A stretch of 64,000 bases of DNA from assembly GCF_900110875.1 (NCBI RefSeq), contig NZ_FOFM01000004.1:1-64000 (forward strand). Reading direction: 5' to 3'. Each line of letters starts with the position of its first letter. Position 1 is the stretch's first letter. The notes beneath the pieces are model-generated. The model made no database searches. It was not told where the DNA came from and worked only from the letters and a program-made list of their open reading frames with translations. Both the position numbers and the translations under genes were made by a program. Positions 25,749-34,685 of the stretch are shown piece after piece. The stretch is from Pseudovibrio axinellae. GTDB lineage: Bacteria > Pseudomonadota > Alphaproteobacteria > Rhizobiales > Stappiaceae.

Positions 25749-27313
25749 TGGGTGTCGTTTACATTCCTTGCGATTCTGCTGCTGTTGCCGTTGGTGTAGA
25801 GGGTGTGGCAGACGCATTTAGTACAGAGCTTCGTGAGCGCAATCTTGATGTACAAGTGGTGCGAAACGGGTCTCGCGGCATGCATTGGCTGGAGCCGCTG
25901 GTTGAGGTTGAAACAGAACAAGGGCGTGTTGCTTACGGGCCGGTTCGCCCTGGCGATGTTCCCTCGTTGTTGGATGCAGGAATGCTGGAGGGGGCGGACC
26001 ATCCACTTTGCCATGGGCTGACTGAGGAGATGCCTTTTTTACGGCAGCAAACGCGTCTAACCTTCTCACGCTGCGGTGTGACTGATCCACTTTCGATTGA
26101 ACATTATAAAACCCATCGTGGCTTTCTTGGTTTGCAACGGGCGCTATCAATGACGCCTGCTGAGATTGTTAAGGAAGTCACTGATAGCGGGCTGCGTGGA
26201 CGTGGTGGTGCCGGGTTCCCAACCGGTGTCAAATGGAACACTGTTCTCAATACGAAAGGTGAGCAGAAGTATATTGTCTGCAATGCTGATGAAGGCGATA
26301 GCGGCACTTTTTCGGATCGTATGATCATGGAGGGTGACCCCTTCGTGCTGATTGAAGGTATGGCCATTGCTGGTATCGCAACTGGTGCGACCAAGGGCTA
26401 CATTTATACCCGTTCAGAATATCCTCTTGCTGTTTCTGCTTTGCGTGAGGCCATCAAGCTTGCGCAGGATGCTGGTATCCTCGGGCCATCAGTGATGGGG
26501 TCTTCATACGCGTTTGATATGGAGGTGCGCGTTGGTGCCGGTGCTTATGTGTGTGGTGAAGAAACGTCTTTGCTGAACAGCCTTGAAGGCAAACGCGGCG
26601 TTGTGCGCGCGAAACCGCCACTTCCGGCCATTGAGGGGCTGTTTGGACGCCCAACGGTGGTCAACAATGTAATATCACTGGCGACCGTTCCAGTGATCAT
26701 GGATCGCGGTGCCAAAGCCTATTATGATTATGGTGTGGGAAAATCTCACGGTACGATCCCGATCCAGCTGACAGGCAATATCCGCAATGGCGGGCTTTTT
26801 GAAACAGCCTTCGGCCTGACGCTGAATGAGCTGATTTATGATATCGGCGGCGGCACGTTGAGTGGGCGCGAGGTGAAGGCGGTGCAGGTTGGTGGGCCTC
26901 TTGGGGCGTACTTCCCTCCTTCAATGTTTGATACTATCTTTGACTATGAAGCGTTTGCAGAGCGCCACGGAATACTTGGTCATGCGGGGATCGTGGTTTT
27001 TGATGACACCGTCGACATGCTTAAACAAGCACGTTTTGCGATGGAATTTTGTGCAATTGAGAGCTGCGGTAAATGTACGCCTTGCCGGATAGGGTCGGTT
27101 CGCGGTGTTGAGGTGCTTGATAGCATCGCTAGAGGGGATCGACCTGAGGAGCACATGGAGCTTCTGGAAGATCTTTGCGACACGATGAAGATGGGGTCTT
27201 TATGCGCTTTGGGAGGGTTCACGTCCTATCCTGTGATGAGCTCTTTGACGCATTTTCCGCAGGATTTTCAGGTGAAATCAGCCAGCCAGCAAGCAGGTGG
27301 AGTGGACGCATGA
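25748..27313 (+). CDS. fdsB: NAD-dependent formate dehydrogenase beta subunit
   Basis: A NuoF-type diaphorase subunit. Residues after about 130 contain the glycine-rich GLRGRGGAGFPTGVKW that binds FMN and NAD, YIVCNADEGDSGTF, and the [4Fe-4S] ligands ESCGKCTPCRIG. An N-terminal thioredoxin-like extension of about 110 residues is usual for FdsB. It passes electrons from the iron-sulfur chain to NAD+. GAGGAGG precedes the start; TGATG couples it to fdsG, and ATGA couples it to fdsA. Confidence 0.95.
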   Translation: MGVVYIPCDSAAVAVGVEGVADAFSTELRERNLDVQVVRNGSRGMHWLEPLVEVETEQGRVAYGPVRPGDVPSLLDAGMLEGADHPLCHGLTEEMPFLRQQTRLTFSRCGVTDPLSIEHYKTHRGFLGLQRALSMTPAEIVKEVTDSGLRGRGGAGFPTGVKWNTVLNTKGEQKYIVCNADEGDSGTFSDRMIMEGDPFVLIEGMAIAGIATGATKGYIYTRSEYPLAVSALREAIKLAQDAGILGPSVMGSSYAFDMEVRVGAGAYVCGEETSLLNSLEGKRGVVRAKPPLPAIEGLFGRPTVVNNVISLATVPVIMDRGAKAYYDYGVGKSHGTIPIQLTGNIRNGGLFETAFGLTLNELIYDIGGGTLSGREVKAVQVGGPLGAYFPPSMFDTIFDYEAFAERHGILGHAGIVVFDDTVDMLKQARFAMEFCAIESCGKCTPCRIGSVRGVEVLDSIARGDRPEEHMELLEDLCDTMKMGSLCALGGFTSYPVMSSLTHFPQDFQVKSASQQAGGVDA

Positions 27314-30180
27314 CACTTATTAAAGAGATTGACTACGGCACGCGTCAAGCAACCTCAGAAGATACGGTCACTCTTACGGTCGACGGGTTTGATGTGAGTG
27401 TGCCGGAAGGCACTTCAGTGATGCGCGCTTCGATGGAAGCGGGGATCTCGATTCCGAAATTATGTGCAACTGATATGGTTGACGCTTTTGGCTCTTGTCG
27501 GCTGTGCCTTGTGGAGATTGACGGCAAACGCGGGACGCCCTCTTCTTGTACAACACTGGTTGAGGAAGGGATGCAGGTTCATACGCAGACCAAGCGCCTT
27601 AAGGGGCTGCGGCGGGGGGTGATGGAGCTTTACATTTCTGATCACCCGCTGGACTGTCTGACTTGTGCGGCCAATGGTGATTGCGAACTGCAAGACATGG
27701 CAGGTGCGGTTGGATTGCGGGATGTGCGGTATGGATATGATGGCGTAAATCATGTTCAGCAGCGCGAGGCTTCCGGGGAGCTTAATGCCAAGTGGAAGCC
27801 AAAGGACGAGACCAATCCGTACTTTACGTATGACCCGTCCAAATGCATTGTGTGTTCACGTTGCGTGCGTGCTTGTGAGGAAGTGCAGGGAACATTTGCG
27901 CTGACGATTGAAGGGCGCGGCTTTGACTCTCGTGTCACTGCCAGTGTGAACGAAAGCTTCCTTGATTCTGAGTGTGTTTCTTGCGGTGCGTGTGTACAGG
28001 CCTGTCCTACAGGGACCTTGCAGGAAAAGTCCGTGATCGAAATCGGGCAACCTGAGCGCTCTGTCGTAACAACCTGTGCTTATTGCGGTGTGGGATGTTC
28101 CTTTAAAGCGGAGATGCGTGGCTCGGAACTAGTGCGCATGGTGCCGTACAAAGACGGGAAGGCCAACCGTGGTCATTCTTGTGTTAAAGGGCGGTTTGCT
28201 TACGGATATGCAGCTCATCAGGACCGTATTCTTGAGCCAATGGTGCGAGAGAGCATCGATGATCCATGGCGTGAAGTGTCATGGGATGAAGCATTGAGCT
28301 TTGCTGCCAATCGGCTGCAAGGCCTGCAGAAAACCTACGGCAAAGAGTCTATTGGTGTGATCACCTCGTCGCGGTGTACCAACGAAGAAACATACCTTGT
28401 CCAGAAGCTTACACGGGCTGTGTTTGAAAACAACAACACTGACACTTGCGCTCGTGTCTGCCACTCGCCAACCGGATACGGGCTTGGTCAGACCTTTGGT
28501 ACCTCTGCTGGCACTCAGGACTTTGATAGTGTGGAGCACTGTGATGTGGTTCTTGTTATTGGAGCCAATCCGACGGATGGACACCCTGTCTTTGGCTCTC
28601 GCCTGAAAAAGCGGCTGCGTGAAGGTGCTAAGCTGATCGTCCTCGATCCACGTCGCATTGATTTGGTGAAATCACCTCATGTAAAAGCAGAGCATCACCT
28701 TGCATTGCGTCCAGGTACAAATGTTGCGGTTGTGACAGCTATGGCGCATGTCATCGTAAGCGAAGGTTTGTTTGACGAGACCTTCATTCGTGAGCGTTGT
28801 GAGTGGGATGAGTTTCAGGATTACGTCGATTTTATTTCCGATCCTGCACAAAGCCCAGAGGCGATTGAAGAGCTAACAGGGGTTTCAGCGGCAGACGTTC
28901 GCAGCGCTGCAAGGCTTTATGCGTGCGGTGGTAATGCAGCGATTTATTATGGCCTTGGCGTAACAGAGCACAGTCAAGGTTCAACAGCGGTTATCGGGCT
29001 TGCCAACCTTGCGATGTTGACCGGAAATATCGGTAAGAAGGGTGTTGGAATCAATCCGCTACGCGGCCAAAACAACGTTCAGGGTTCATGCGATATGGGC
29101 TCGTTCCCTCATGAACTGCCGGGCTACCGACATGTCAAAAATGCTGATGTGCGTGATATCTTCGAGAGGATGTGGGGCGTTCCCATTTCTGATGAACCGG
29201 GTTTGCGAATTCCTAACATGCTGGATGCGGCGGTAGAGGGAACCTTCAAAGGGCTTTATGTTCAAGGTGAAGATATTCTTCAGTCTGATCCAGACACCAA
29301 GCACGTTGCTGCTGGTCTTGCGGCGATGGACTGCGTGATTGTGCATGATCTGTTTTTGAATGAAACGGCGAACTATGCGCATGTCTTCTTGCCAGGTTCA
29401 ACCTTCCTGGAAAAGGATGGCACTTTCACCAATGCAGAGCGGCGCATCAATCGCGTGCGTAAAGTTATGCCTCCTCGAAACGGGTATGCCGATTGGGAAG
29501 TGACCCAGTTGCTGGCTAATGCCATGGGAGGAGGGTGGACCTATACGCACCCATCCCAGGTCATGGCAGAAATTGCAGCAACCACCCCAAGCTTTGCCAA
29601 TGTGACTTATGAGTTGCTGGATGAGAAAGGGTCTGTGCAATGGCCGTGTACGGATGCAACACCGGAAGGCTCACCCATCATGCACGTGGATGGGTTCGTT
29701 CGTGGTAAAGGCCGGTTTATTCGCACAGACTACGTTGCAACGGATGAGAAAACAGGGCCGCGGTTTCCGCTTTTGCTGACGACTGGTCGTATTTTGAGCC
29801 AATACAATGTTGGCGCTCAGACACGACGTACAGAAAATGTGGTTTGGCATGAAGAGGATGTTCTGGAGATTCATCCCCATGATGCAGAACTGCGCGGTGT
29901 TAAGGATGGTGACTGGATCAAGCTTGTCAGCCGGTCTGGTGAAACGAGTTTGCGGGCGAGTGTCACGGACCGTGTTTCTACCGGTGTTGTCTATACAACA
30001 TTCCACCACCCGACCACTCAGGCAAATGTGGTGACCACCGACTACTCTGACTGGGCCACGAATTGCCCTGAATATAAGGTAACGGCAGTTCAGGTTTCAT
30101 TGTCCAATGGCCCAACCGATTGGCAGGAACAATATCAAGAGCAGTCAACCCGTTCCCGGCGGATCGAAGCCGCAGAGTAA
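27310..30180 (+). CDS. fdsA: NAD-dependent formate dehydrogenase alpha (catalytic) subunit
   Basis: A 956-residue molybdo- or tungsto-enzyme. An N-terminal [2Fe-2S] domain (C52, C63, C66, C80) is followed by the DHPLDCLTC His-Cys cluster region near 112-130, two ferredoxin clusters (CIVCSRCVRAC near 179; CVSCGACVQAC near 222), the catalytic-domain [4Fe-4S] site CAYCGVGC from 256, and the active-site pair C384-H385 in CARVCHSP. It is therefore a cysteine, not selenocysteine, enzyme. It oxidises formate to CO2 in the cytoplasm and feeds electrons to FdsB/FdsG. The ATG at 27310 overlaps the fdsB stop. Confidence 0.96.
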   Translation: MTLIKEIDYGTRQATSEDTVTLTVDGFDVSVPEGTSVMRASMEAGISIPKLCATDMVDAFGSCRLCLVEIDGKRGTPSSCTTLVEEGMQVHTQTKRLKGLRRGVMELYISDHPLDCLTCAANGDCELQDMAGAVGLRDVRYGYDGVNHVQQREASGELNAKWKPKDETNPYFTYDPSKCIVCSRCVRACEEVQGTFALTIEGRGFDSRVTASVNESFLDSECVSCGACVQACPTGTLQEKSVIEIGQPERSVVTTCAYCGVGCSFKAEMRGSELVRMVPYKDGKANRGHSCVKGRFAYGYAAHQDRILEPMVRESIDDPWREVSWDEALSFAANRLQGLQKTYGKESIGVITSSRCTNEETYLVQKLTRAVFENNNTDTCARVCHSPTGYGLGQTFGTSAGTQDFDSVEHCDVVLVIGANPTDGHPVFGSRLKKRLREGAKLIVLDPRRIDLVKSPHVKAEHHLALRPGTNVAVVTAMAHVIVSEGLFDETFIRERCEWDEFQDYVDFISDPAQSPEAIEELTGVSAADVRSAARLYACGGNAAIYYGLGVTEHSQGSTAVIGLANLAMLTGNIGKKGVGINPLRGQNNVQGSCDMGSFPHELPGYRHVKNADVRDIFERMWGVPISDEPGLRIPNMLDAAVEGTFKGLYVQGEDILQSDPDTKHVAAGLAAMDCVIVHDLFLNETANYAHVFLPGSTFLEKDGTFTNAERRINRVRKVMPPRNGYADWEVTQLLANAMGGGWTYTHPSQVMAEIAATTPSFANVTYELLDEKGSVQWPCTDATPEGSPIMHVDGFVRGKGRFIRTDYVATDEKTGPRFPLLLTTGRILSQYNVGAQTRRTENVVWHEEDVLEIHPHDAELRGVKDGDWIKLVSRSGETSLRASVTDRVSTGVVYTTFHHPTTQANVVTTDYSDWATNCPEYKVTAVQVSLSNGPTDWQEQYQEQSTRSRRIEAAE

Positions 30181-30197
30181 CAATACAGGTGAGATAT

Positions 30198-30236
30198 GCA
30201 TGAGCGCCTCTCTGGTTTGGTCAGAGGCGCTCATGC
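30198..30236 (+). other. Perfect 14-bp hairpin between fdsA and fdsD
   Basis: GCATGAGCGCCTCT (30198-30211) pairs exactly with AGAGGCGCTCATGC (30223-30236) around an 11-base loop. No T-run follows, so an mRNA-stabilising or processing element, or a dispersed palindromic repeat, is more likely than a terminator. It occupies the place where many fds operons carry fdsC. Confidence 0.75.
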
Positions 30237-30283
30237 CTAAACCTAATTCGCGTTTGTAAAGTTGAGAGGATAAGAGTTCGATC

Positions 30284-30508
30284 ATGTCGGCGGAAAAGCT
30301 TACCTACATGGCGAACCAGATTGCTGGCTTCTTCAAGCACAAGCCGCACGAAGAAGCTGTTGCTGGTATTGCTAATCACATTAATGATTTCTGGGAGCCA
30401 CGTATGCGCTTGCAGCTCTTTGATATTTTAAAAATGGGCGGGGCGGACCTTAATCCGCTTGTGGTTGAGGCCGGACCATCCATCCGCAGGCCTGCACGTT
30501 CACCTTAA
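30284..30508 (+). CDS. fdsD: Formate dehydrogenase delta subunit
   Basis: A 74-residue FdsD-type protein; KLTYMANQIAGFF near the N terminus and HINDFWEPRMR in the middle are family hallmarks. FdsD helps assembly or stability of the Fds complex and is not a redox subunit. It lies 103 bases after fdsA, separated by a strong hairpin, and has a GAGGATAAGAG-type ribosome-binding site. Confidence 0.92.
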   Translation: MSAEKLTYMANQIAGFFKHKPHEEAVAGIANHINDFWEPRMRLQLFDILKMGGADLNPLVVEAGPSIRRPARSP

Positions 30509-30526
30509 AGAATGAGTGTAACTTCC

Positions 30527-30578
30527 TTAAAGACACGGTCCAGCACGGGCATTTACTCCAGTTGGACCGTCACTTTAA
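30527..30578 (+). other. Long interrupted inverted repeat after fdsD
   Basis: TTAAAG-ac-ACGGTCCA (30527-30542) pairs with TGGACCGT-ca-CTTTAA (30563-30578) around a 20-base loop. It lies 18 bases after the fdsD stop. It may end the operon or bind a protein. Confidence 0.6.
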
Positions 30579-30592
30579 CAAGGGACTCTTTC

Positions 30593-30618
30593 GCCTGATG
30601 ACTTGCTTGGCATCAGGC
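30593..30618. terminator. Hairpin at the junction of fdsD and the nitrilase gene
   Basis: GCCTGATG (30593-30600) and CATCAGGC (30611-30618) pair perfectly and touch the stop codon of the convergent nitrilase gene. No T-run follows; termination is inferred from position. Confidence 0.45.
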
Positions 30619-31470
30619 CTAGCTGTTTCCCGCATCTGGGCCTTGGTGCTTTAGCTGAGAGTAGTCTTCAAGACGATCCTTGAGGAATGTGTAGTCGTTG
30701 CGGGCTTGAGCGATGACCTGCGTATCCACTTCGATGCTGACAAAGTGCTCTTCAGTTTGCGAAAAAGACGTGAGCGGTGTGTTCTCATCTATCCACGGAG
30801 GGCAGAATACGGAGTTACCAAAATTCTCCCCCGCGCGGTTCAGGCTGAGAACGTAGATCTGGTTTTCCAGAGCGCGGGTGATGACAAAATCATGCCAGCT
30901 GAAGAAGCTTTCATCTCGCGCATATGCGCCGCTGTGAAGAAGCAGCTCCACGCCGTGTTGCACTGCTAGTGTGCGGCTCAGTTCTGGAATTCGGATATCA
31001 TAACAAATGATTGGGGCCACTTTCACGCCTTTTACCGAAAATGAAAACAGCTGGTTTCCCTTGTTGAAATAGTCCTTTTCCATTGAGGCGCCGTATTGGC
31101 AAATGTGAAGCTTGTCATAAAAGCCGACTACGTCTCCCGTAGGTCCAACAGCAACTTGAGAAATTGTGAAGCCATTCTCTGCCTTGCGCGGCATTCCAAA
31201 AACAATTGTTGTTTTATGAGCTTTTGCAAGCGCAGAAAATGCTTGCACCGAGGGGCCGTCCAGTTGCTCTGCAAGCACCGAGAGCTTGTTGAATGCCTCT
31301 CTGGAGTAGTCGACGGTTGACAGCTCAGGCAATATCACCAGATCCTGCGGATTTCCAGAAAGTTGCTGATCTAACTTGCCTATCACACAGTGCAGGTGGG
31401 CATCTCGTTCTTGTGCGGTTGTCGTAACAGGGATCTTGATCTGGCCTGCAAGTAGTTTGAGCTTCGTCAT
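30619..31470 (-). CDS. Carbon-nitrogen hydrolase (nitrilase superfamily)
   Basis: The catalytic triad is visible as E49 (VILPELS), K120 (GFYDKLHI) and C156 (APIICYDIR). Members hydrolyse amides, N-carbamoyl compounds or nitriles; the single-domain 283-residue form fits omega-amidase or carbamoylase branches, but the substrate is not settled. The start ATG at 31470 follows the RpiR stop by 23 bases; a frame from 31509 would overlap that gene. It is probably co-transcribed with the RpiR gene and may process what the TRAP system imports. Confidence 0.88.
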   Translation of the reverse strand: MTKLKLLAGQIKIPVTTTAQERDAHLHCVIGKLDQQLSGNPQDLVILPELSTVDYSREAFNKLSVLAEQLDGPSVQAFSALAKAHKTTIVFGMPRKAENGFTISQVAVGPTGDVVGFYDKLHICQYGASMEKDYFNKGNQLFSFSVKGVKVAPIICYDIRIPELSRTLAVQHGVELLLHSGAYARDESFFSWHDFVITRALENQIYVLSLNRAGENFGNSVFCPPWIDENTPLTSFSQTEEHFVSIEVDTQVIAQARNDYTFLKDRLEDYSQLKHQGPDAGNS

Positions 31471-31493
31471 CGAGTATTCCGGGTTGTTGTTCG

Positions 31494-32372
31494 TTATTGT
31501 TCTGGCCAATATTCGCCAAATTCAGTGCGGTTTCGCTCCAGTTTCGTAATGTTATCGATGACCTCCTGATCGCTATCGGCAACCAAGAAGCCAAGGATCA
31601 TTTCTACAAGTGCAGCTGTAGCAATATAGCTTTCAAAAAAATGAGGGCTGTGTACAGGTGTAATAAGGAGGTCTGTTGAGTATGTGGCGAGAGGCGAGGT
31701 GCGCGTGTCTGTGATTCCGATAACTTTTGCACCCACTTCGTATGCACGTTTTGCAACGCGCACTGTATCCGCTGCGCACGGATTGAGCGAGATTGCAATG
31801 ATCACATCATCGGCATTGATGCCTTCCACCTGGTCTGCGATCTCTCCGTTCTTGTGACTGATGAGTTGCCAGTTCCGAAAACACATGGATGCAACATAGT
31901 GCAGGTAGTTGGCAATAGAATGTGCTGCATGCATTCCTACGACGAACACATTTCGAGCACAGGTAAGAGATGAAATAATGTGCTGCAGGTGCGTGCGGTC
32001 AATGCTGTCAAACAGATGTTTCAGATTTCCGAGTGCGGCGCTTTTAACACCTTGTATGGAAGCTTCCAGATCAGCGCTGCCATGTGTTAGCTGTAGTTCG
32101 GTTGCTCTTGAAGGGTAGGTGGGGGAGAAAACGTCAAGCCCGCCACGGTAGACATCGCGCATTGCGTTATACGTTTCAAACTCAAGAGACTTTGCAAGCC
32201 TGTTCATCGTAGGTGGGGGGACGTCTGCGCGAGCCGCGACCTGGCGCATGGATAATGTAGCCACATCGCCTGGATACTCCAAAACATAAGCAGCACTTTT
32301 CTTGAGTTGCTTACTTAAATTTGGGTAGGCGCGCGTCAGTTGCTCAACTGTATCCTTGTAGTGCTTCGTCAT
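31494..32372 (-). CDS. RpiR/MurR-family regulator with SIS domain
   Basis: An N-terminal HTH_6 domain (ATLSMRQVAARADVPPPTMNR) is followed by a SIS phosphosugar-isomerase-like domain (FVVGMHAAHSIANYL, VIAISLNPCAADT). The ATG at 32372 has GGGAGGG upstream. It is divergent from the TRAP transporter and upstream of the nitrilase, so it probably controls both; the ligand is unknown. Confidence 0.87.
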   Translation of the reverse strand: MTKHYKDTVEQLTRAYPNLSKQLKKSAAYVLEYPGDVATLSMRQVAARADVPPPTMNRLAKSLEFETYNAMRDVYRGGLDVFSPTYPSRATELQLTHGSADLEASIQGVKSAALGNLKHLFDSIDRTHLQHIISSLTCARNVFVVGMHAAHSIANYLHYVASMCFRNWQLISHKNGEIADQVEGINADDVIIAISLNPCAADTVRVAKRAYEVGAKVIGITDTRTSPLATYSTDLLITPVHSPHFFESYIATAALVEMILGFLVADSDQEVIDNITKLERNRTEFGEYWPEQ

Positions 32373-32967
32373 AGCTTCCCTCCCAAGCCCGTCGCTGCCT
32401 ATAAAAAATGGAGCAAATGGAACAAAAACATCAGTGGTGCAGAAACCACCTGTTCGTCCGTTGGTTGTTCGTCCCATTTGGTATTTTTTCCAAGACAGCG
32501 AAATAACAAATGATATATCAGTGATTTATTCTTTATCGGAAAATACTGTTGCCATTTGATTTTCCTAAATTTATAAGTTCCGAAGAACAATCCGTCCAAA
32601 TATTCTTCGAAATAAGTGTATATGACTAGAGCATAAGGTAATGAATGGTCAATACTGAAAAAAATATGGATCATTTGAATTATATCTAGTATGTTTTCCT
32701 TGTTAGTAAAAATATGCATGTGGGATATACCGCGCTCTGTCGCTGGTCATCACATCTATTGGGCGTAAGGGGACCGGCAATTAAAGGGACATCACCCATC
32801 AAGACCTATGAAGGGTGTTTCTCATCACGGCCCCTGTGCTGTTGCAATCCAAAATCTTAGGCAACCTGGTCTGACACAAGTCTGCGGGTTGTAAGAGGCA
32901 TAATCGACCATCCGGGAGATAGTGATAAGCACGTTGTGCGTATCTGGATGGTTAGAGGGAGATAAGA
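32373..32967. other. Long AT-rich divergent intergenic region
   Basis: This 595-base gap separates the RpiR regulator from the TRAP operon and must hold both promoters. Bases about 32500-32720 are clearly richer in A+T than the neighbours. A minus-strand open frame there (32399-32719) has no ribosome-binding site or recognisable motif and is not called. Confidence 0.5.
32907..32952 (+). promoter_or_regulatory. Structured leader immediately upstream of dctP
   Basis: ACCATCC (32907-32913) and AGATA (32917-32921) pair with TATCT (32941-32945) and GGATGGT (32946-32952), enclosing an inner GCAC-gtt-GTGC hairpin. The 12 outer pairs have one GGG bulge. The ribosome-binding site GAGGGAGA starts three bases later, so the structure could affect translation, or the DNA could be an operator. 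Confidence 0.55.
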
Positions 32968-34002
32968 ATGAACAAACCTAGCCTTACATCTGTATCAAAA
33001 GGTTTCCGCCGCGCGCTGACTATTGGCGCTGCAAGTGCAGTTGCTTTGACACTGGCTTCTTCTGTTTATGCAGCAGATCTGCGTTTGAAAATCGCAGGTA
33101 CTGTGCCTGTCGATCACGAAGGCACCAAAATGCTGAAGCAGATCGAGAAGGAAATTGAGGCTGCAGACGTAGGACTGAAAGTTTCTGTCTTCCCTGCAAG
33201 CCAGCTGGGTTCTGGTGAATCCCTAGTTGAAGACACTATCCGCGGAAACGTGGACTTTGTGATGGCGTTTATTTACTCCCACAAAGACCCTGTTCTCGAC
33301 ATCATGTCCATGCCGTACCTGTTCACCAGCTGGGACGACCTTGAAAATGTGATGTTGAACCCAGATTCTGAGTACAACAAGATCATCAACGAGCGTCTTG
33401 AAAATCTCGGTCTGAAGCTGTTCAACCACAACCCAGAAGGTTTTGTTGGCGTTGTAGCAAACAAAAAGCCTGACGATTACGCAGGCTTTGGCGACAAGGG
33501 CATGAACATCCGTGTATGGTCTTCTGCTGTTGTAAAAGACATGGCGGAAACACTGGGCTATAACACAACCACAATGGCTTGGGGTGACATGTTCCCAGCA
33601 ATGCAGTCCGGTATTGTTGATGGTACCTTGTGCTGCACCAAGCAGGCTGCCTACACAATCTTTGCGAAAAGTAACATCGGCAAATACTTCGTTGAATACA
33701 ACGCGATCTCTGAAATCAACTCTTTCTACGGTTCTATGAAGACCTGGAATAAGATGAATGAAGAGCAGCGCGCTGTTGTAAAGGCTGCATTCGACAAAGC
33801 GTCTAAGCAGTACTTCCAGTTCAACAAAGAAAACGATGCTAAGTTCAAGCAGAAACTCGTAGAATCTGGTTACGAAGTGCTGAGCTTTACACCAGAGCAA
33901 GAGCAGGTTCTTGCTGAGCGCGTGCGTGAAAAAGTATGGCCAGCTATGGCTGAAGTTGTTGGCCAGGAAACAATTGACCGTCTGAAGAAGGACTTTAAAT
34001 AA
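32968..34002 (+). CDS. dctP: TRAP transporter solute-binding protein (DctP type)
   Basis: Periplasmic binding protein with a signal peptide ending near VYAA (about residue 35). The mature part shows the DctP fold: GTVPVDHEGTKM, FPASQLGSGESLVEDTIRG, NIRVWSSAVVKDM and the substrate-contacting FPAMQSGIVDG. It delivers a carboxylate- or sulfonate-type ligand to DctQM using an ion gradient; identity is unknown. A hairpin terminator follows, so it is likely made in excess over the permeases. Confidence 0.93.
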   Translation: MNKPSLTSVSKGFRRALTIGAASAVALTLASSVYAADLRLKIAGTVPVDHEGTKMLKQIEKEIEAADVGLKVSVFPASQLGSGESLVEDTIRGNVDFVMAFIYSHKDPVLDIMSMPYLFTSWDDLENVMLNPDSEYNKIINERLENLGLKLFNHNPEGFVGVVANKKPDDYAGFGDKGMNIRVWSSAVVKDMAETLGYNTTTMAWGDMFPAMQSGIVDGTLCCTKQAAYTIFAKSNIGKYFVEYNAISEINSFYGSMKTWNKMNEEQRAVVKAAFDKASKQYFQFNKENDAKFKQKLVESGYEVLSFTPEQEQVLAERVREKVWPAMAEVVGQETIDRLKKDFK

Positions 34003-34016
34003 GCCCTTCTCTTTTA

Positions 34017-34045
34017 GGCTGACGCACGTCCTGCGTCAGCCTTTT
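34017..34045 (+). terminator. Hairpin terminator/attenuator between dctP and dctQ
   Basis: GGCTGACGCA, loop CGTCC, TGCGTCAGCC and TTTT form a perfect ten-pair stem with a short T-tail. As dctQM follow on the same strand, partial termination here would set the binding-protein to permease ratio. Confidence 0.8.
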
Positions 34046-34085
34046 CTATGAGTAAGTTGTTTTCATAACGAAGGGCAAAATTCAG

Positions 34086-34685
34086 ATGAGTATTCTGACA
34101 AGTGAACTTCCCAAAACGGTTGCTAAGCCGCTGAACGGCATAATTAAACTGATGAACTTCATGATTACAGCAGGCGGTGTAATCATGGCGCTCACATTCT
34201 TTATGGTTGTGATTGTCCGTTATGGCTTTAGTGGAAACCTTTTTGCCTATGAAGAATGGCTGATGATGATCAGTTTTTGGATGTTCTTCATGGCTGCTGC
34301 TGTCGCCTCAGCACGCAAAGAGCACGTCAACGCAGATGTGCTTGGATTCTTGATCAGCAACCCGCGCATCATCTGGTGGCGCGAGTTGGTTGTTGAGATT
34401 ATCGAAATCACTGTATTAAGTGTGGTCACTTACTGGGGCTTCCTTATGCTTCAAGAAGAGATTGCATCCTACCCAATGTGGCAAACCACCGTTGGGTTGA
34501 AGATCCCGTTTTTTGTGCCGCGTCTGGGCATTTTTCTTGGCTTCTTCTTCATGACAATCTTTGCTGTGCTCCACTTCTATTTGCTGCTTAGAAACGGCCC
34601 TAAATGGCCGGAGCGCGAGGCGCGTGAGATTGCGGAACGTGTTGTCCCTGACGACGAACCAGTAAAAGCACAGGAAACTGCGTAA
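34086..34685 (+). CDS. dctQ: TRAP transporter small permease (DctQ type)
   Basis: A 199-residue protein with four hydrophobic segments (about 25-45, 60-80, 98-118, 140-165). The segment FAYEEWLMMISFWMFFMAAA and the polar ARKEHVNAD after it are typical of DctQ. It pairs with DctM in the inner membrane. Its TAA overlaps the ATG of dctM. Confidence 0.9.
   Translation: MSILTSELPKTVAKPLNGIIKLMNFMITAGGVIMALTFFMVVIVRYGFSGNLFAYEEWLMMISFWMFFMAAAVASARKEHVNADVLGFLISNPRIIWWRELVVEIIEITVLSVVTYWGFLMLQEEIASYPMWQTTVGLKIPFFVPRLGIFLGFFFMTIFAVLHFYLLLRNGPKWPEREAREIAERVVPDDEPVKAQETA

Noticed and set aside
32399-32719. A 106-codon minus-strand open frame in the AT-rich gap
   Set aside because: No ribosome-binding site, no recognisable motif, extreme composition and overlap with the expected promoter region.
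33223-33900. A 225-codon open frame antisense to dctP
   Set aside because: It is a mirror of the codon usage of dctP, has no domain and lies wholly inside a well-identified gene.
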